DNA of 64,000 nucleotides from Hungatella sp. UBA4396 (GCA_002389905.1 DGRE01000027.1:1-64000); one strand, 5' to 3'; counted from the first letter of the stretch, positions 16,908-27,114 are shown. Translations and numbers: made by a program. The notes: generated by a model not told the origin, from the letters alone.

Positions 16908-17747
16908 TTAGAATTCATAGTGACTAGCTGCCAAAATAGCCTGTAATTTTGTTCCATCCCCCCATATAGCCTTAGAATCATATGGGCGATCCGGAAAAGC
17001 TCCATACTTCAATTTAATATTATAATTATTTTCTTTTATAAATCTTTCAACACGATCTGCTAATTTTTCTGGCTTGCCCGATCCCATATTGATAATCCCA
17101 TTTATCTTATTCTGCTCAACTGTTACCGCTACCTGCTCACAAAAAATATCATAGTCAATAAAATCACATTTATTTTGTCCCATAGTAAATGGAAATTCAG
17201 TTTTCCCTTCTTGCACCGTAGCGGTTATCTTTGAAAAAACAGAATTTCCAAAATGAGAATTCCCTACAATATAGTATCCTCTAAGCCACTGAAAATCAAC
17301 CTTATATTGGCTTGCCAAAAGCTGCACAATATTCCTAAGCGCATTTTTTCCAATTCCATAAAGACTCATTGGCTGACAAGGCGTATCTTCCTGAATACTC
17401 CCTTCAAAAAATCCAACCTCATGCATACTGCCCATAACAGAAACTTTTTCAATTCCCGATTCCATCATAGTTTTTATAAATTTGTAATGCATGTGCAAAT
17501 CATTAATATGTGTATCTGAATTGTGTGCAAATCCATCACGCCAAGCTAAGTGAAGCAAAATATCCGGTTGCCCAAAGTAAGTGAACGGATTATCAGCTTC
17601 AAACAAATTACATGCCACCTTATCTGCACGATTATCTACATATTGCATCGAAAGATCTGTAGCTACTACTTCATAACCTTTGTCTAAAATGCTTTTCACA
17701 ATTCCTTGTCCAAGGTATCCATTAGCTCCTGTGACTAAAACTTTCAT
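16908..17747 (-). CDS. NAD-dependent sugar-nucleotide reductase/epimerase
   Basis: The 279-residue SDR starts MKVLVTGANGYLGQG. It has VMGSMHEVG in place of the usual SSS, and YGIGKNALRN (YxxxK). Its short length and C-terminal pattern suit 4-keto-6-deoxyhexose reductases (RmlD or 6-deoxytalose dehydrogenase-like), but the substrate is not certain. Start chosen at 17747 with GAGAGAGG upstream; an in-frame ATG nine bases earlier sits too near that site. It is the first intact gene of the first locus. Confidence 0.7.
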   Translation of the reverse strand: MKVLVTGANGYLGQGIVKSILDKGYEVVATDLSMQYVDNRADKVACNLFEADNPFTYFGQPDILLHLAWRDGFAHNSDTHINDLHMHYKFIKTMMESGIEKVSVMGSMHEVGFFEGSIQEDTPCQPMSLYGIGKNALRNIVQLLASQYKVDFQWLRGYYIVGNSHFGNSVFSKITATVQEGKTEFPFTMGQNKCDFIDYDIFCEQVAVTVEQNKINGIINMGSGKPEKLADRVERFIKENNYNIKLKYGAFPDRPYDSKAIWGDGTKLQAILAASHYEF

Positions 17748-18164
17748 AATAAACATATCCTCTCTCAAAACACCAAATTGTTTTACTAGCAATATTTTTT
17801 GTTTTCATTATCAACCTTGAGAAAGCCTCCTTGCCTTCCAATGAGTTAATATTTTTATTTAAAATCACTCTAGATGGAACAGCCTGATATTCTACAAATT
17901 GGGAACATGTAAATTCACATAATTCCTTTGTTCCAGAGACTACAAAAAATCCAATAAGGGTAGGTCAACATATAACTTAAGCTTATTATATCTTATATAT
18001 GTTATCATTAATACCAATAAACTTCAACAGCTTAATATAAACTTAAGATCTTTTAATTATTGCACTTTCCTATAAATTCCAATTTTAAAATCAGAATATA
18101 GTAATACTAAAATCCTATATTTTACAAAAATTGGAAGAATCAGATTTGTACTTAAGGGACATTT
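17748..18164. other. 417-bp AT-rich gap between the two polysaccharide loci
   Basis: The gap holds a possible minus-strand promoter at 17999-18027 (TTGAAG, 17 bp, TAACAT) and a hairpin after the phosphohexomutase stop. It also holds an 80-codon minus-strand open frame without a start (17725-17964) that may be a gene relic. No other gene is seen. Confidence 0.4.
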
Positions 18165-18179
18165 TTAATAAGTACAAAT
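18144..18179 (-). terminator. Hairpin at the end of the second locus
   Basis: ATTTGTACTTA (18144-18154) and TAAGTACAAAT (18169-18179) are a perfect 11-bp inverted repeat overlapping the phosphohexomutase stop codon. The minus-strand sequence after it is AT-rich without a clean T run, so it may be only a partial terminator. Confidence 0.45.
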
Positions 18180-19949
18180 TTTATCTATTAGTGCTATCTT
18201 TTCTCTTTTTAATTTAATAGCTTCATTATAGCTGCATGCCCAAATTGACAGGTAAACTTTCATCTTCGGTTCCGTACCAGAAGGCCTTAAAATAATAGAG
18301 CCCCCCTTCTGCAAGCCCAACTTCACCATATTAGTTATAGGAACTTCTATATTCATTCTTGACCATCGATTCATTTCAAACCTGCGCTGTGCATAATAAT
18401 CCTCTATATAGGAGACCCCACACTCCTCAAGCCATTTCACATAATCATTCCCATTTTTTTTATTAGCTTCTGAAAAACTTTTACAAGCCTTTCGAATGTT
18501 TTCCATAATCTCATGCATACGTTTTGCACCTTCTTCTCCCTCAAATTGGTATGCACGAAGAGCATTTAAACAATATCCATATTCTTCGTATATCTCATCC
18601 AGAACCTCCAAAAGCGTCTTTCTTTTCCCTTTATAGTAAGCTGCCATCTCACAAATAAGTAAGGCTGCACCAACTCCATCCTTGTCTCTTACATAATCTC
18701 CACTTAAGTACCCATGGCTTTCTTCAAATCCAAAAAGAAAATCACCTTTATGTCCATCTTGTTCTAGACGTCCTATTTGTTTTCCAATATATTTAAACCC
18801 AGTTAACAAATTAATAGTTTTGATCCCATAATGTTCCGCAATTCGTTCTGCTAACTCTGTTGTCACAACGCTCTTCATAAATACAGGTTTTGAAGGCATT
18901 ATTCCATTTTCTAATCGTTTCTTACATATATAATTTAACAAAAGAACTCCAATTTCATTTCCAGATAAAGTCCGATAAGAGCCGTCCAGTTTAGGAGCTG
19001 CCACTCCAACCCTGTCACAATCTGGATCAGTTGCAATCAGTATATCAGCCGAACATCTCTTAGCATATTGAACTCCCAGTTCCAATGCCTTTTCCTCTTC
19101 CGGGTTAGGTACTGGACAAGTCGGAAATTTACCATCAGGTAGTTCTTGTTCTGGAACCACAAATACTTTCTGGAACCCACATTCCTTCAATATATGACGA
19201 ATAGGATAGTTCCCTGTCCCATTAAGAGGTGTGTAAACAATAGAAAGCCTTTGGTAGGTTTCATTTTCTTCTGCCTTTGATAAGGACTGCTGCTTCACTG
19301 CCTCAAAAAAGCTATCAATAACGTCAGTCTCAATAAAAACAATATCTGTCAGTTTAATTCCATTTTCAAACGTCACTTTACTCTCACAAAAAAAATCAAA
19401 TGAGTGAATCTCCTCTAAAATTTCCTTAGCATCATCATTGGTAATTTGGCAACCATCGCTTCCATATACTTTATAGCCATTGTATTCCATCGCATTATGG
19501 CTAGCTGTAATCATGATACCAGCAGAGCAATTCAACTGCCTTACTGCCCAAGAAAGCATTGGTGTCGGCATTAAATCCCGATAAATAAAAACTTTAATTC
19601 CCTCTGAACAAAGAATTTCTGCCGTTCTCTCTGCAAAAAGCTTGCTATTAATTCTACTGTCATAACTGATAGCAACAGACTGTTTATCTCCGGCAAAGTG
19701 CTTTTGGATATAAGCAGCAACTCCCCTGGAGATCCTTGAAATTGTATAGACATTTACTCGATTGGTTCCAATACCCATGATTCCTCTCAGGCCACCGGTT
19801 CCAAATTCCAAATCTTTGTAAAATGCATCCGTAATCGCTTTTTTATCTTTTTCCATGGCTTTCAGATACTCAAAATGTTCTGGAACATTTTTGACATGCT
19901 TCAGCCAGTTTTCAAACTCCTGCCGTATCTCTTTTTGTCTCCGCAGCAT
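18165..19949 (-). CDS. Phosphohexomutase (phosphomanno/phosphoglucomutase)
   Basis: The 594-residue enzyme interconverts hexose 6- and 1-phosphates. Motifs in order: GTGGLRGIMGIG (about 50-61), active-site TASHN (Ser150), metal loop DPDCDRVG near residue 310, sugar loop GFEESHGY and phosphate loop RPSGTEPKMK. Length matches the long PgcA/ManB type. Next to manC, gmd and fcl it most likely supplies mannose-1-phosphate for GDP-mannose, but glucose-1-phosphate cannot be excluded. Confidence 0.88.
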   Translation of the reverse strand: MLRRQKEIRQEFENWLKHVKNVPEHFEYLKAMEKDKKAITDAFYKDLEFGTGGLRGIMGIGTNRVNVYTISRISRGVAAYIQKHFAGDKQSVAISYDSRINSKLFAERTAEILCSEGIKVFIYRDLMPTPMLSWAVRQLNCSAGIMITASHNAMEYNGYKVYGSDGCQITNDDAKEILEEIHSFDFFCESKVTFENGIKLTDIVFIETDVIDSFFEAVKQQSLSKAEENETYQRLSIVYTPLNGTGNYPIRHILKECGFQKVFVVPEQELPDGKFPTCPVPNPEEEKALELGVQYAKRCSADILIATDPDCDRVGVAAPKLDGSYRTLSGNEIGVLLLNYICKKRLENGIMPSKPVFMKSVVTTELAERIAEHYGIKTINLLTGFKYIGKQIGRLEQDGHKGDFLFGFEESHGYLSGDYVRDKDGVGAALLICEMAAYYKGKRKTLLEVLDEIYEEYGYCLNALRAYQFEGEEGAKRMHEIMENIRKACKSFSEANKKNGNDYVKWLEECGVSYIEDYYAQRRFEMNRWSRMNIEVPITNMVKLGLQKGGSIILRPSGTEPKMKVYLSIWACSYNEAIKLKREKIALIDKICTY

Positions 19950-19987
19950 ATTTATATCTCCATTGTAGAACTATTTTACTCCATTTC

Positions 19988-21304
19988 CTATTCTAAATCA
20001 TATTTTTTCTTATCCAAAACATTTAATTCTTGCCCCATTTGTACCTCTATAAGCTGTACCAAAGTCTCAGCAATAATTGTGTGCTTGTGGCCTGCAGGTA
20101 TTGTAATAACATCCCCTTGTCCAATCTTACGGCGTTTTCCATTAAGGACAGCTACCGCAGAACCTTTTGTGATTGTCCAGACCTCATCTCGTAGCTCATG
20201 ACTGTGATAATTCATAGAATGCCCTGCATTTAATGTCACCTTTATTGTCATACTCTCGTCTTCCACATCCAATATTCGGAAACTCCCCCAAGATTTTTCT
20301 GCAAACATAACAGCTTGATCAAACTTATCCACATAAGGTTTTATATAGCTAGATTGTTCCTTTGTCGTTACAAGTACCCCCTCACTACTAGCCGAAACAA
20401 TGATATCCTTAAGCCCCATACATAAAACTGGAATATTTAATTCATTAATTACATTTGTATTCTCACAAGTTTCGTTCAGTACTCCTTTCCCAATCACAGG
20501 TTCCGACATTTCCTCGGTCAATGTATTCCAGGTTCCCAAATCCTTCCATTGACCCGAAAAACGCATAACCTGAATACTCGGTTCCTTCTCCACAACCGCA
20601 TAGTCAAAGCTAATTTTCTCTAACTTTTGATAATTCTTATACAACTCTTCATAAGTGCTGAATCCAAGAAGTTCTTGCGATTTTTCCAGTAAATATTTTA
20701 GGCAAAAAGCAAACACTCCCCCATTCCATAATGCTCCTAATTTGAGATATTCCTTGGCAGTTTCTAAATCTGGCTTTTCTTCAAATGCTTTAACAAAGCT
20801 AAGAGCCCCCTGGTATATTTCTGGTATAATATAGCCATACTTTTCTGATGGATAGGTTGGTTCAATTCCCATAAGAGTGAGATTTGTACTACCAATTTCC
20901 GCAAGATTTCCAATCCTTTTTAAGGCATGAAAATAATCTTCATTCACATAAGGGTCTACGGGACAAACAATAACGGATTCATTCACTCCAACATTCTGTT
21001 TTTCATGTAAATACGCAACAGCTAATGCAATTGCAGGAAAAGTATCTCTTCTTGAAGGCTCTCCACATATATTAACTTCAGCCCCCAATTGATTATGTAG
21101 AGTACTTATCTGCGACTTGCTAGTTGTAATCGTAATATTACTCCGCTCGTCAACGGTCTTTATCTGGCGATATATTCTTTGAACCATGGATTCATAGACA
21201 CCATCTTCCCTCCTAAACAATTTTAAAAATTGTTTGGAACGAATATCATTAGAAAGTGGCCATAACCTCTTGCCGCTTCCACCTGAAAGTAAAATAATAT
21301 TCAT
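19988..21304 (-). CDS. manC: Mannose-1-phosphate guanylyltransferase
   Basis: The N-terminal nucleotidyltransferase domain has the GDP-mannose pyrophosphorylase motif LSGGSGKRLWPLS and KAFEEKPD. The C-terminal cupin (about 345-438; SWGSFRIL, NYHSHELRDEVW, IPAGHKHTI) is the region shared with type II phosphomannose isomerases. It forms GDP-mannose from mannose-1-phosphate and GTP. I chose the ATG at 21304, five bases after AGAGG, over the GTG two codons earlier. The length (438) is slightly shorter than typical bifunctional ManC. Fcl ends 9 bp upstream. Confidence 0.92.
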   Translation of the reverse strand: MNIILLSGGSGKRLWPLSNDIRSKQFLKLFRREDGVYESMVQRIYRQIKTVDERSNITITTSKSQISTLHNQLGAEVNICGEPSRRDTFPAIALAVAYLHEKQNVGVNESVIVCPVDPYVNEDYFHALKRIGNLAEIGSTNLTLMGIEPTYPSEKYGYIIPEIYQGALSFVKAFEEKPDLETAKEYLKLGALWNGGVFAFCLKYLLEKSQELLGFSTYEELYKNYQKLEKISFDYAVVEKEPSIQVMRFSGQWKDLGTWNTLTEEMSEPVIGKGVLNETCENTNVINELNIPVLCMGLKDIIVSASSEGVLVTTKEQSSYIKPYVDKFDQAVMFAEKSWGSFRILDVEDESMTIKVTLNAGHSMNYHSHELRDEVWTITKGSAVAVLNGKRRKIGQGDVITIPAGHKHTIIAETLVQLIEVQMGQELNVLDKKKYDLE

Positions 21305-21313
21305 CTTCACCTC

Positions 21314-22255
21314 TTATCGTTCTGCTCTAATAGGGCTATTTAAAAAGTCTTCATAGGTAAGTTGGAGTCCTTCTTCTAGCTCTGTGGTATAACGCCAACC
21401 TAATGCCTCAAGCTTTGATATATCAAGCAGCTTCCTTGGAGTTCCATCCGGTTTAGTGGAATCCCATCTGATTTCTCCAGTATAACCGACAGTCTTCGCT
21501 ACTAGATCCGTAAGAGCTTTAATCGTCAACTCTCTTCCTGTTCCTAAATTCACGGTCTCATTACCACTATAATGATTCATTAAATAAATACATGCATCAG
21601 CTAAGTCATCTACATAGAGGAATTCCCTTAAGGGGTTACCAGTCCCCCAACATGTTACTTTCGTCAGTTCCTGCTCTTTGGCTTCATGAAAGCGGCGGAG
21701 GAGTGCAGGGAGTACATGACTATGAGTTGGGTGATAATTGTCATTGGGCCCATAAAGATTGGTCGGCATGGCCGATATATAATCTGTCCCATATTGTCTA
21801 TTTAAATACTCACAATACTTTAATCCACTAATCTTTGCCAATGCATAGGCTTCATTCGTGCTTTCAAGCTCACCAGTAAGCAAGCTATTTTCCGATATTG
21901 GATGAGGAGCCATACGAGGATAGATACAACTAGAACCCAAAAATAAAAGTTTTTTACAGCCACTTTGCCAAGCGGAATGAATAACATTCATTTCAAGCAT
22001 CATATTTTCATACATGAAATCAGCCGGTGCCTGGCTATTAGCCACGATGCCACCCACCTTAGCCGCTCCCACAAATACATATTCTGGTTTTTCATTATCA
22101 AAAAATCTCTCTACATCATTCTGACGACATAAATCCAAGTCTTGGCGAGTACGTGTAATTAGCCTTTTGTATCCCATTTGCGTCAGAGCACGACAAATGG
22201 CACTTCCTACCATCCCACGATGTCCTGCCACATATATTTTTGCGTCTTTTTCCAT
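21314..22255 (-). CDS. fcl: GDP-L-fucose synthase
   Basis: The 313-residue SDR starts with YVAGHRGMVGSAI. It has LFLGSSCIYPR, catalytic YALAKISGLKYCE and PTNLYGPNDNY, which are diagnostic of GDP-4-keto-6-deoxymannose 3,5-epimerase/4-reductase (WcaG/Fcl). It converts the Gmd product to GDP-L-fucose with NADPH. TTGGAGGAACGGAT precedes the ATG. It lies between gmd and manC in a tight cluster. Confidence 0.95.
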   Translation of the reverse strand: MEKDAKIYVAGHRGMVGSAICRALTQMGYKRLITRTRQDLDLCRQNDVERFFDNEKPEYVFVGAAKVGGIVANSQAPADFMYENMMLEMNVIHSAWQSGCKKLLFLGSSCIYPRMAPHPISENSLLTGELESTNEAYALAKISGLKYCEYLNRQYGTDYISAMPTNLYGPNDNYHPTHSHVLPALLRRFHEAKEQELTKVTCWGTGNPLREFLYVDDLADACIYLMNHYSGNETVNLGTGRELTIKALTDLVAKTVGYTGEIRWDSTKPDGTPRKLLDISKLEALGWRYTTELEEGLQLTYEDFLNSPIRAER

Positions 22256-22274
22256 ATCCGTTCCTCCAACTTTC

Positions 22275-23294
22275 TTATGAGAGGCTCATATCATGTTTGA
22301 CCATTATTCTTACCAGATCTTCAAATGAGGTCTTGTCAGGATCCCAGTTTAAAATCCTTTTGGCCTTATTAGGATTGCCAAGTAGATTCACTACGTCTGT
22401 AGGACGATAAAATTCCGGAGATACCTCTACTAACACCCGGCCTGTGACCCTATCGATTCCTTTTTCCTCTAATCCTTCTCCAATAAACTCCAGATTAATT
22501 CCAGCATAATGAAAAGCCAGTCGGCAGAAATCCCTTACAGAATGCTGTTTTCCAGTAGCAATAACAAAGTCCTCCGGAACATTATGTTGCAGAATCAGCC
22601 ACATACATTCCACATAATCCTTTGCATATCCCCAATCTCTAAGCGATGAGAGGTTTCCAAGATACAACTTATCCTGCCTGCCTCTAACAATATTTGCCAC
22701 AGCTAGAGTGATTTTCCGAGTAACAAAGGTTTCTCCCCGCCGTTCAGATTCATGATTAAAGAGAATCCCGCTTGCAGCAAACAGCCCATAAGCTTCTCTA
22801 TACTCTCTTACAATCCAATGACCATATTGCTTTGCAATCGCATAAGGGCTATAGGGATGAAAAGGGGTTGTTTCACTTTGAGGAACTTCTTCTACCTTTC
22901 CATATAATTCAGATGTGGATGCCTGATAAATTCGACATATCTTTTCCAGGCCGCAAATTCGAACAGCTTCTAATATTCGAAGTACTCCAGTTGCAACCAC
23001 ATCAGCCGTATATTCAGGAACATCGAAACTAACCTGTACATGACTCTGAGCAGCCAAATTATATATTTCATTAGGTCTGATAGCGCCAATCAAACGAACT
23101 AAGCATATAGAATCACTTAAGTCTCCATAATGCAGATGAAGGTTAGGATTTTCCAATAAATGATCAATGCGCTCCTTTTTTTCAGTAGAACTACGACGTA
23201 CCATTCCATGAACATCATAACCCTTTTTCAATAAAAACTCTGCCAAAAAACTACCATCTTGCCCAGTAATTCCAGTAATAAAAGCCTTTTTCAT
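22275..23294 (-). CDS. gmd: GDP-mannose 4,6-dehydratase
   Basis: The 339-residue enzyme starts KKAFITGITGQDGSFLAE. It has NLAAQSHVQVSFDVPEYT, catalytic YAIAKQYGHW and FNHESERRGETFVTRKI, all hallmark Gmd sequences. It makes GDP-4-keto-6-deoxymannose, the precursor of GDP-L-fucose. I start at 23294 after GGAGGAGTCTAT; the longer frame to 23327 would run into the polymerase gene. With Fcl next, fucose is a firm prediction. Confidence 0.95.
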   Translation of the reverse strand: MKKAFITGITGQDGSFLAEFLLKKGYDVHGMVRRSSTEKKERIDHLLENPNLHLHYGDLSDSICLVRLIGAIRPNEIYNLAAQSHVQVSFDVPEYTADVVATGVLRILEAVRICGLEKICRIYQASTSELYGKVEEVPQSETTPFHPYSPYAIAKQYGHWIVREYREAYGLFAASGILFNHESERRGETFVTRKITLAVANIVRGRQDKLYLGNLSSLRDWGYAKDYVECMWLILQHNVPEDFVIATGKQHSVRDFCRLAFHYAGINLEFIGEGLEEKGIDRVTGRVLVEVSPEFYRPTDVVNLLGNPNKAKRILNWDPDKTSFEDLVRIMVKHDMSLS

Positions 23295-23323
23295 ATAGAC
23301 TCCTCCAAATACACTAATTAAAC

Positions 23324-24469
23324 TCAACGAGGAAAAACAGAAACATATTCTGTGGGTTTTGTTTCTTTTGGACTTTTAAATATGCTTCCAGACATGAAAA
23401 GCAACAAAGGATTCCAGGTTACATTCACCACTGCATATTCCATAAACATATATATTGCTATAATACCTAAAATAAGTAAAATATAATAGCTTTCATTTGA
23501 CCAGTAATAATAACACATTAAAAAATAGGATACTACACATAGTACACATACTATAATACCGCAACTAAGCAAAATATTCATGTATACATTATCTACATAA
23601 TATTTTCCTATCCATGTTTTCTCAATTGCTCCAAACCAAGTTAAACCTACACTATCCAATGCCATAGCCGGCAGCTTTATCCTTCTATTAACAAAGTCAT
23701 TTAATTTATTAATAATTGATATATCTCTAGAATATAAAATTGTTAAAACATAACTCAAAACAGCCATTACAAGCGGAATCAAGGACCAAAAGAAAGCAAG
23801 AATTGCCTTTACCTTTTTCCGTTTTATTATGCGAAGCGATGCTAACATTACACAGAGCAAAAGATAAATCAATATACCTGTACGGCTCATGAATATAATA
23901 TAAGCTAAAAACATTACAATTGTTATAATTCCATATTGATACCAACGTATTTTTTCTTCCCACACCGAAACTGCCATAAGAACAATTATTAGTAAATGAT
24001 TATATACACTGTTCGGATGTGAATAGCCAAAATCATTAACAGTATACTTTATACCATTCCTAACTGGATAATGTAATTTCCCTTGTACTTGTCCAAGTAA
24101 GACCAAGCATGCCATAATGCTCATTCCAATAATATAAACAAAAAAGGCATATTTTAACACACGTTTTATATTAACGTCTTTACAACCAAATATAGAGATT
24201 GTAGTAATAATCAATGTTTTCTCTCTGGTTCTAAAAAAAATATATCCCAAAAGAGTCAGAACGATAGTCATTAATATAATTTCTTTTTTGCTATAGTCTG
24301 TTAAGATTAATTTTATCAACAAAAAGACTAGGGAACAAGCAAATACTACAAGATAGGTCAATTGAGAGGAGGATATATTCATTGATACACACCCTACTAA
24401 AGGTATAAAATAAAGCATATAAAATATTTCTGAATACTGCCTAAAGTGATTTTTGAACTTCCTTAACAT
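23324..24469 (-). CDS. wzy: Wzy-type polymerase (second locus)
   Basis: The 381-residue protein has about ten to eleven hydrophobic helices and a polar external loop (around GKLHYPVRNGIKYTVNDFGY, then SHPNSVYN). This pattern is seen in EpsG/Wzy-like polymerases of Firmicute capsule loci. Sequence identity in this class is very low, so the call rests on topology and position between the flippase and gmd. The start at 24469 is one base after the flippase stop. Confidence 0.65.
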   Translation of the reverse strand: MLRKFKNHFRQYSEIFYMLYFIPLVGCVSMNISSSQLTYLVVFACSLVFLLIKLILTDYSKKEIILMTIVLTLLGYIFFRTREKTLIITTISIFGCKDVNIKRVLKYAFFVYIIGMSIMACLVLLGQVQGKLHYPVRNGIKYTVNDFGYSHPNSVYNHLLIIVLMAVSVWEEKIRWYQYGIITIVMFLAYIIFMSRTGILIYLLLCVMLASLRIIKRKKVKAILAFFWSLIPLVMAVLSYVLTILYSRDISIINKLNDFVNRRIKLPAMALDSVGLTWFGAIEKTWIGKYYVDNVYMNILLSCGIIVCVLCVVSYFLMCYYYWSNESYYILLILGIIAIYMFMEYAVVNVTWNPLLLFMSGSIFKSPKETKPTEYVSVFPR

Positions 24470-24470
24470 T

Positions 24471-26000
24471 TTACACACTTCTCCTTTTTATAACCAACTT
24501 TAACATAACGCTCACAAAATACCTCATCTCATCGCTTCTCCAATATATGCAAAGAAGCAATATATGGAAGGCCAGCATCGAAACTAGCCCAGAGGCAACA
24601 ATTGCTATCCAAGAATCACCAATGTTCAGCCACACAACAAACCATCCTACACCCAATATAGCTATAATGGTAAACATAAAATGCTGTACTGTCTGTTTTA
24701 CATATTGAATCCAACTCATGTGAAACAACGGAATACAAACATATTTCGGATAGCTGTAAAAGAATATTATTCCTGAACTAATTATTGTTCCTAAAAATAC
24801 ACCCTTAATCCCCATTCTTTGAGCAAAAAAAATTGAGATCATAACATTAAAAGCTGCTTCTATTAAAGGCATAAAACGATCCGTATAATAGATACCTGCA
24901 GCCTCTTTAAAAGTTGTCACTGATGCTCTCATTCCCTCCTGGTAAAAATTGATAATAAGAAAAAACAATGTAATCTTAGAAAACAAATATTGATCACCTA
25001 CCCACAGAATGATAATTGGCTGAATAGTTGTATACAGAACCACAGCCGCACACCCAAAAAACCAGAAATTTAAAAAGTCAATTTTCCTGTAAACCTCATA
25101 CCTCTGCTTTTTATCACTATCCAACAAGAAATTCCCCACACTGGAAGTCAATGTTTCAAACACCTTATTCAAAAGTGCTGTAATCCCTCCAAGGATTAGA
25201 TGATAATTCGTATACAAGCTCATTTGCAAAATACCAAGAACACCTGTGATAACCAGGCTATCACCACCCGTCACAGACAACTTTCCAAGACGGTGAAATA
25301 ACAAAGCCTTCACTTTCATAATAATGTCACTTCGTATTTCCGAATCCAAAGGCAATATCTTTTTCTCACTAGCAAAAGGATACCTTCTTCGTATATAAAT
25401 CGTAATAGCTATATTTTCAATACATTTCGATATGGTTTTTAATAAAAGAAATACAATAAAGCTTTTAAAATACAGGAGAACTACTATCTGAGCTATATTC
25501 TGGGCTAAATAAAAGACAAAGTGGACTCCATCCAAAATATAATTCATCTGATATGCGTATAAAAGTGACTTTTTATATGACAAAAAGTAGGAAACCAAAC
25601 AATCTGTCATAAACAGTCCAAATATCAGATACAGACTTTCATGAATCACCACATCTCCAACTAATGCAGGTATAAAAAACATGAGCACTATACCAATTAG
25701 CAACACAACACCAGAAATTGCCATGTAACTGTTCCTATAAAACCGAAGCAAAGAACGAATTGTATTGTAGTCAGACGTAGCTGCAGGACGATATAAATGG
25801 TAGATAATCGCGCTTCCAATCCCCATGTCTGTCAAAGACATCATAGAAATAATGCTGGTAAACAAACCATTAATCCCATTATAATCAGATCCCATAGTAG
25901 AAATCAGGATTCGCTGAACCATAAATGCAGTTAATAAGATAACTACATTCGTTACCAAAGTGACAATAACATTAAAGAAGGATCTCTTTGTCCTTTGCAT
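24471..26000 (-). CDS. wzx: Wzx-type flippase (second locus)
   Basis: The 509-residue, roughly 14-helix protein has the polysaccharide transporter start (VILLTAFMVQRILI, then GSDYNGINGLFTSIISMMSL) and the long central helical run of the family. It would flip the fucose-containing lipid-linked repeat unit. I chose the ATG at 26000 (GAGGAGGCACTTAGA upstream), which directly follows the stop of the glycosyltransferase gene. It is not closely similar to the first flippase at 7672. Confidence 0.85.
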   Translation of the reverse strand: MQRTKRSFFNVIVTLVTNVVILLTAFMVQRILISTMGSDYNGINGLFTSIISMMSLTDMGIGSAIIYHLYRPAATSDYNTIRSLLRFYRNSYMAISGVVLLIGIVLMFFIPALVGDVVIHESLYLIFGLFMTDCLVSYFLSYKKSLLYAYQMNYILDGVHFVFYLAQNIAQIVVLLYFKSFIVFLLLKTISKCIENIAITIYIRRRYPFASEKKILPLDSEIRSDIIMKVKALLFHRLGKLSVTGGDSLVITGVLGILQMSLYTNYHLILGGITALLNKVFETLTSSVGNFLLDSDKKQRYEVYRKIDFLNFWFFGCAAVVLYTTIQPIIILWVGDQYLFSKITLFFLIINFYQEGMRASVTTFKEAAGIYYTDRFMPLIEAAFNVMISIFFAQRMGIKGVFLGTIISSGIIFFYSYPKYVCIPLFHMSWIQYVKQTVQHFMFTIIAILGVGWFVVWLNIGDSWIAIVASGLVSMLAFHILLLCIYWRSDEMRYFVSVMLKLVIKRRSV

Positions 26001-26001
26001 T

Positions 26002-27114
26002 CTAAGTGCCTCCTCGAATATCCTTTTTCCATTCCTCAATAATGGTGATATGACATTTAGCCATTTTTTCTATCGTATAATCCTTTATTTTTTCAAATGC
26101 CTTCCTCCCCATTTGGGTTCGAAGTAAGTCGTCTGTTAACAGCAGTTCCATCTTAGAAGCCAGATCCCCTATTTCCTCCGGATCAACTAAATAACCGCAT
26201 TCTCCGTCCTCGACTAATTCAAAAGAAGCATTTGCCTTTATAGAAGCAACACATGGAAGGCCAAAAGACATAGCCTCATTGAGTACCAATCCCCAAATAT
26301 CTTCTCTCGTAGGAAAGACAAATATATCCGCCGCCAGATAATATTCCTTAAGTTGATCCCTGCCCATAAAATCTAAAAAGTGAACATTAAACGCCTTTTG
26401 TTCTACTTGAAGCTTTAAATACTCCTCATTGGGTGTCCCTCCAATTATGAGAACACCTAAGTCCTTACACATCTTCCCTGCCGCTTGAATCAGCAGTTCA
26501 AAACCCTTCCTAGGTATAAATTGACCAACTGTTATGGCAACTCTCTTCTCACTTATGCCCAGTTCTTCTTTGATTCGTAACTTTTCTTCTTCCGTCGGAT
26601 AATACAATTCTTTTTCAAAAACTGATGTAAAAGGATAATGATAAATATATTTTTTTTGTGCGCCATAATGTAGTAAATAAGTTTCTGTTTCTTTACCTGT
26701 ACTAAGCCAGGCAGATGCTCTGCCTATATAATGCTTTTTTATTTTATAAAATAACCAGCTATCTTGTTTTATAAAACCACCATCAGCATTTAAAAAAAAG
26801 GGAATCTTACATATTTTCATATATTCCATAGCTAGCATATAAGTAGGAGAAGAGTAGCCTCCAAGTATTACTGCATCATAATCCTTTTTAAGATACCGGA
26901 TAATTTCAGGACAAATACTTGCATCTACTCCAATTTCTTTACCCTTTAAAAATATGGCCTTAAAGCCTTTAAATAAATCACTTTTCCATTTTTTATCTCT
27001 GTCCCCAGCACATTCCCGCTCAAATAGCACAGTTAACTCACAAGATTTTCCCAACTCATTAAAAAAGTCAACTCTATATGGAGAAGGGATGTTGGTTAAA
27101 TAAAGTATTTTCAT
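26002..27114 (-). CDS. GT4-family glycosyltransferase
   Basis: The 370-residue GT-B enzyme has the N-terminal ILYLTNIPSPYRVDFFNELG and the C-terminal group-1 domain (AITVGQFIPRKGFELL, VFPTREDIWGLVLNEAMSFG with the E-x7-E donor motif, LPCVAS). It transfers a sugar with retention from a nucleotide donor to the lipid-linked chain in the cytoplasm. It overlaps the next transferase by four bases, so the pair is co-translated. Confidence 0.88.
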   Translation of the reverse strand: MKILYLTNIPSPYRVDFFNELGKSCELTVLFERECAGDRDKKWKSDLFKGFKAIFLKGKEIGVDASICPEIIRYLKKDYDAVILGGYSSPTYMLAMEYMKICKIPFFLNADGGFIKQDSWLFYKIKKHYIGRASAWLSTGKETETYLLHYGAQKKYIYHYPFTSVFEKELYYPTEEEKLRIKEELGISEKRVAITVGQFIPRKGFELLIQAAGKMCKDLGVLIIGGTPNEEYLKLQVEQKAFNVHFLDFMGRDQLKEYYLAADIFVFPTREDIWGLVLNEAMSFGLPCVASIKANASFELVEDGECGYLVDPEEIGDLASKMELLLTDDLLRTQMGRKAFEKIKDYTIEKMAKCHITIIEEWKKDIRGGT

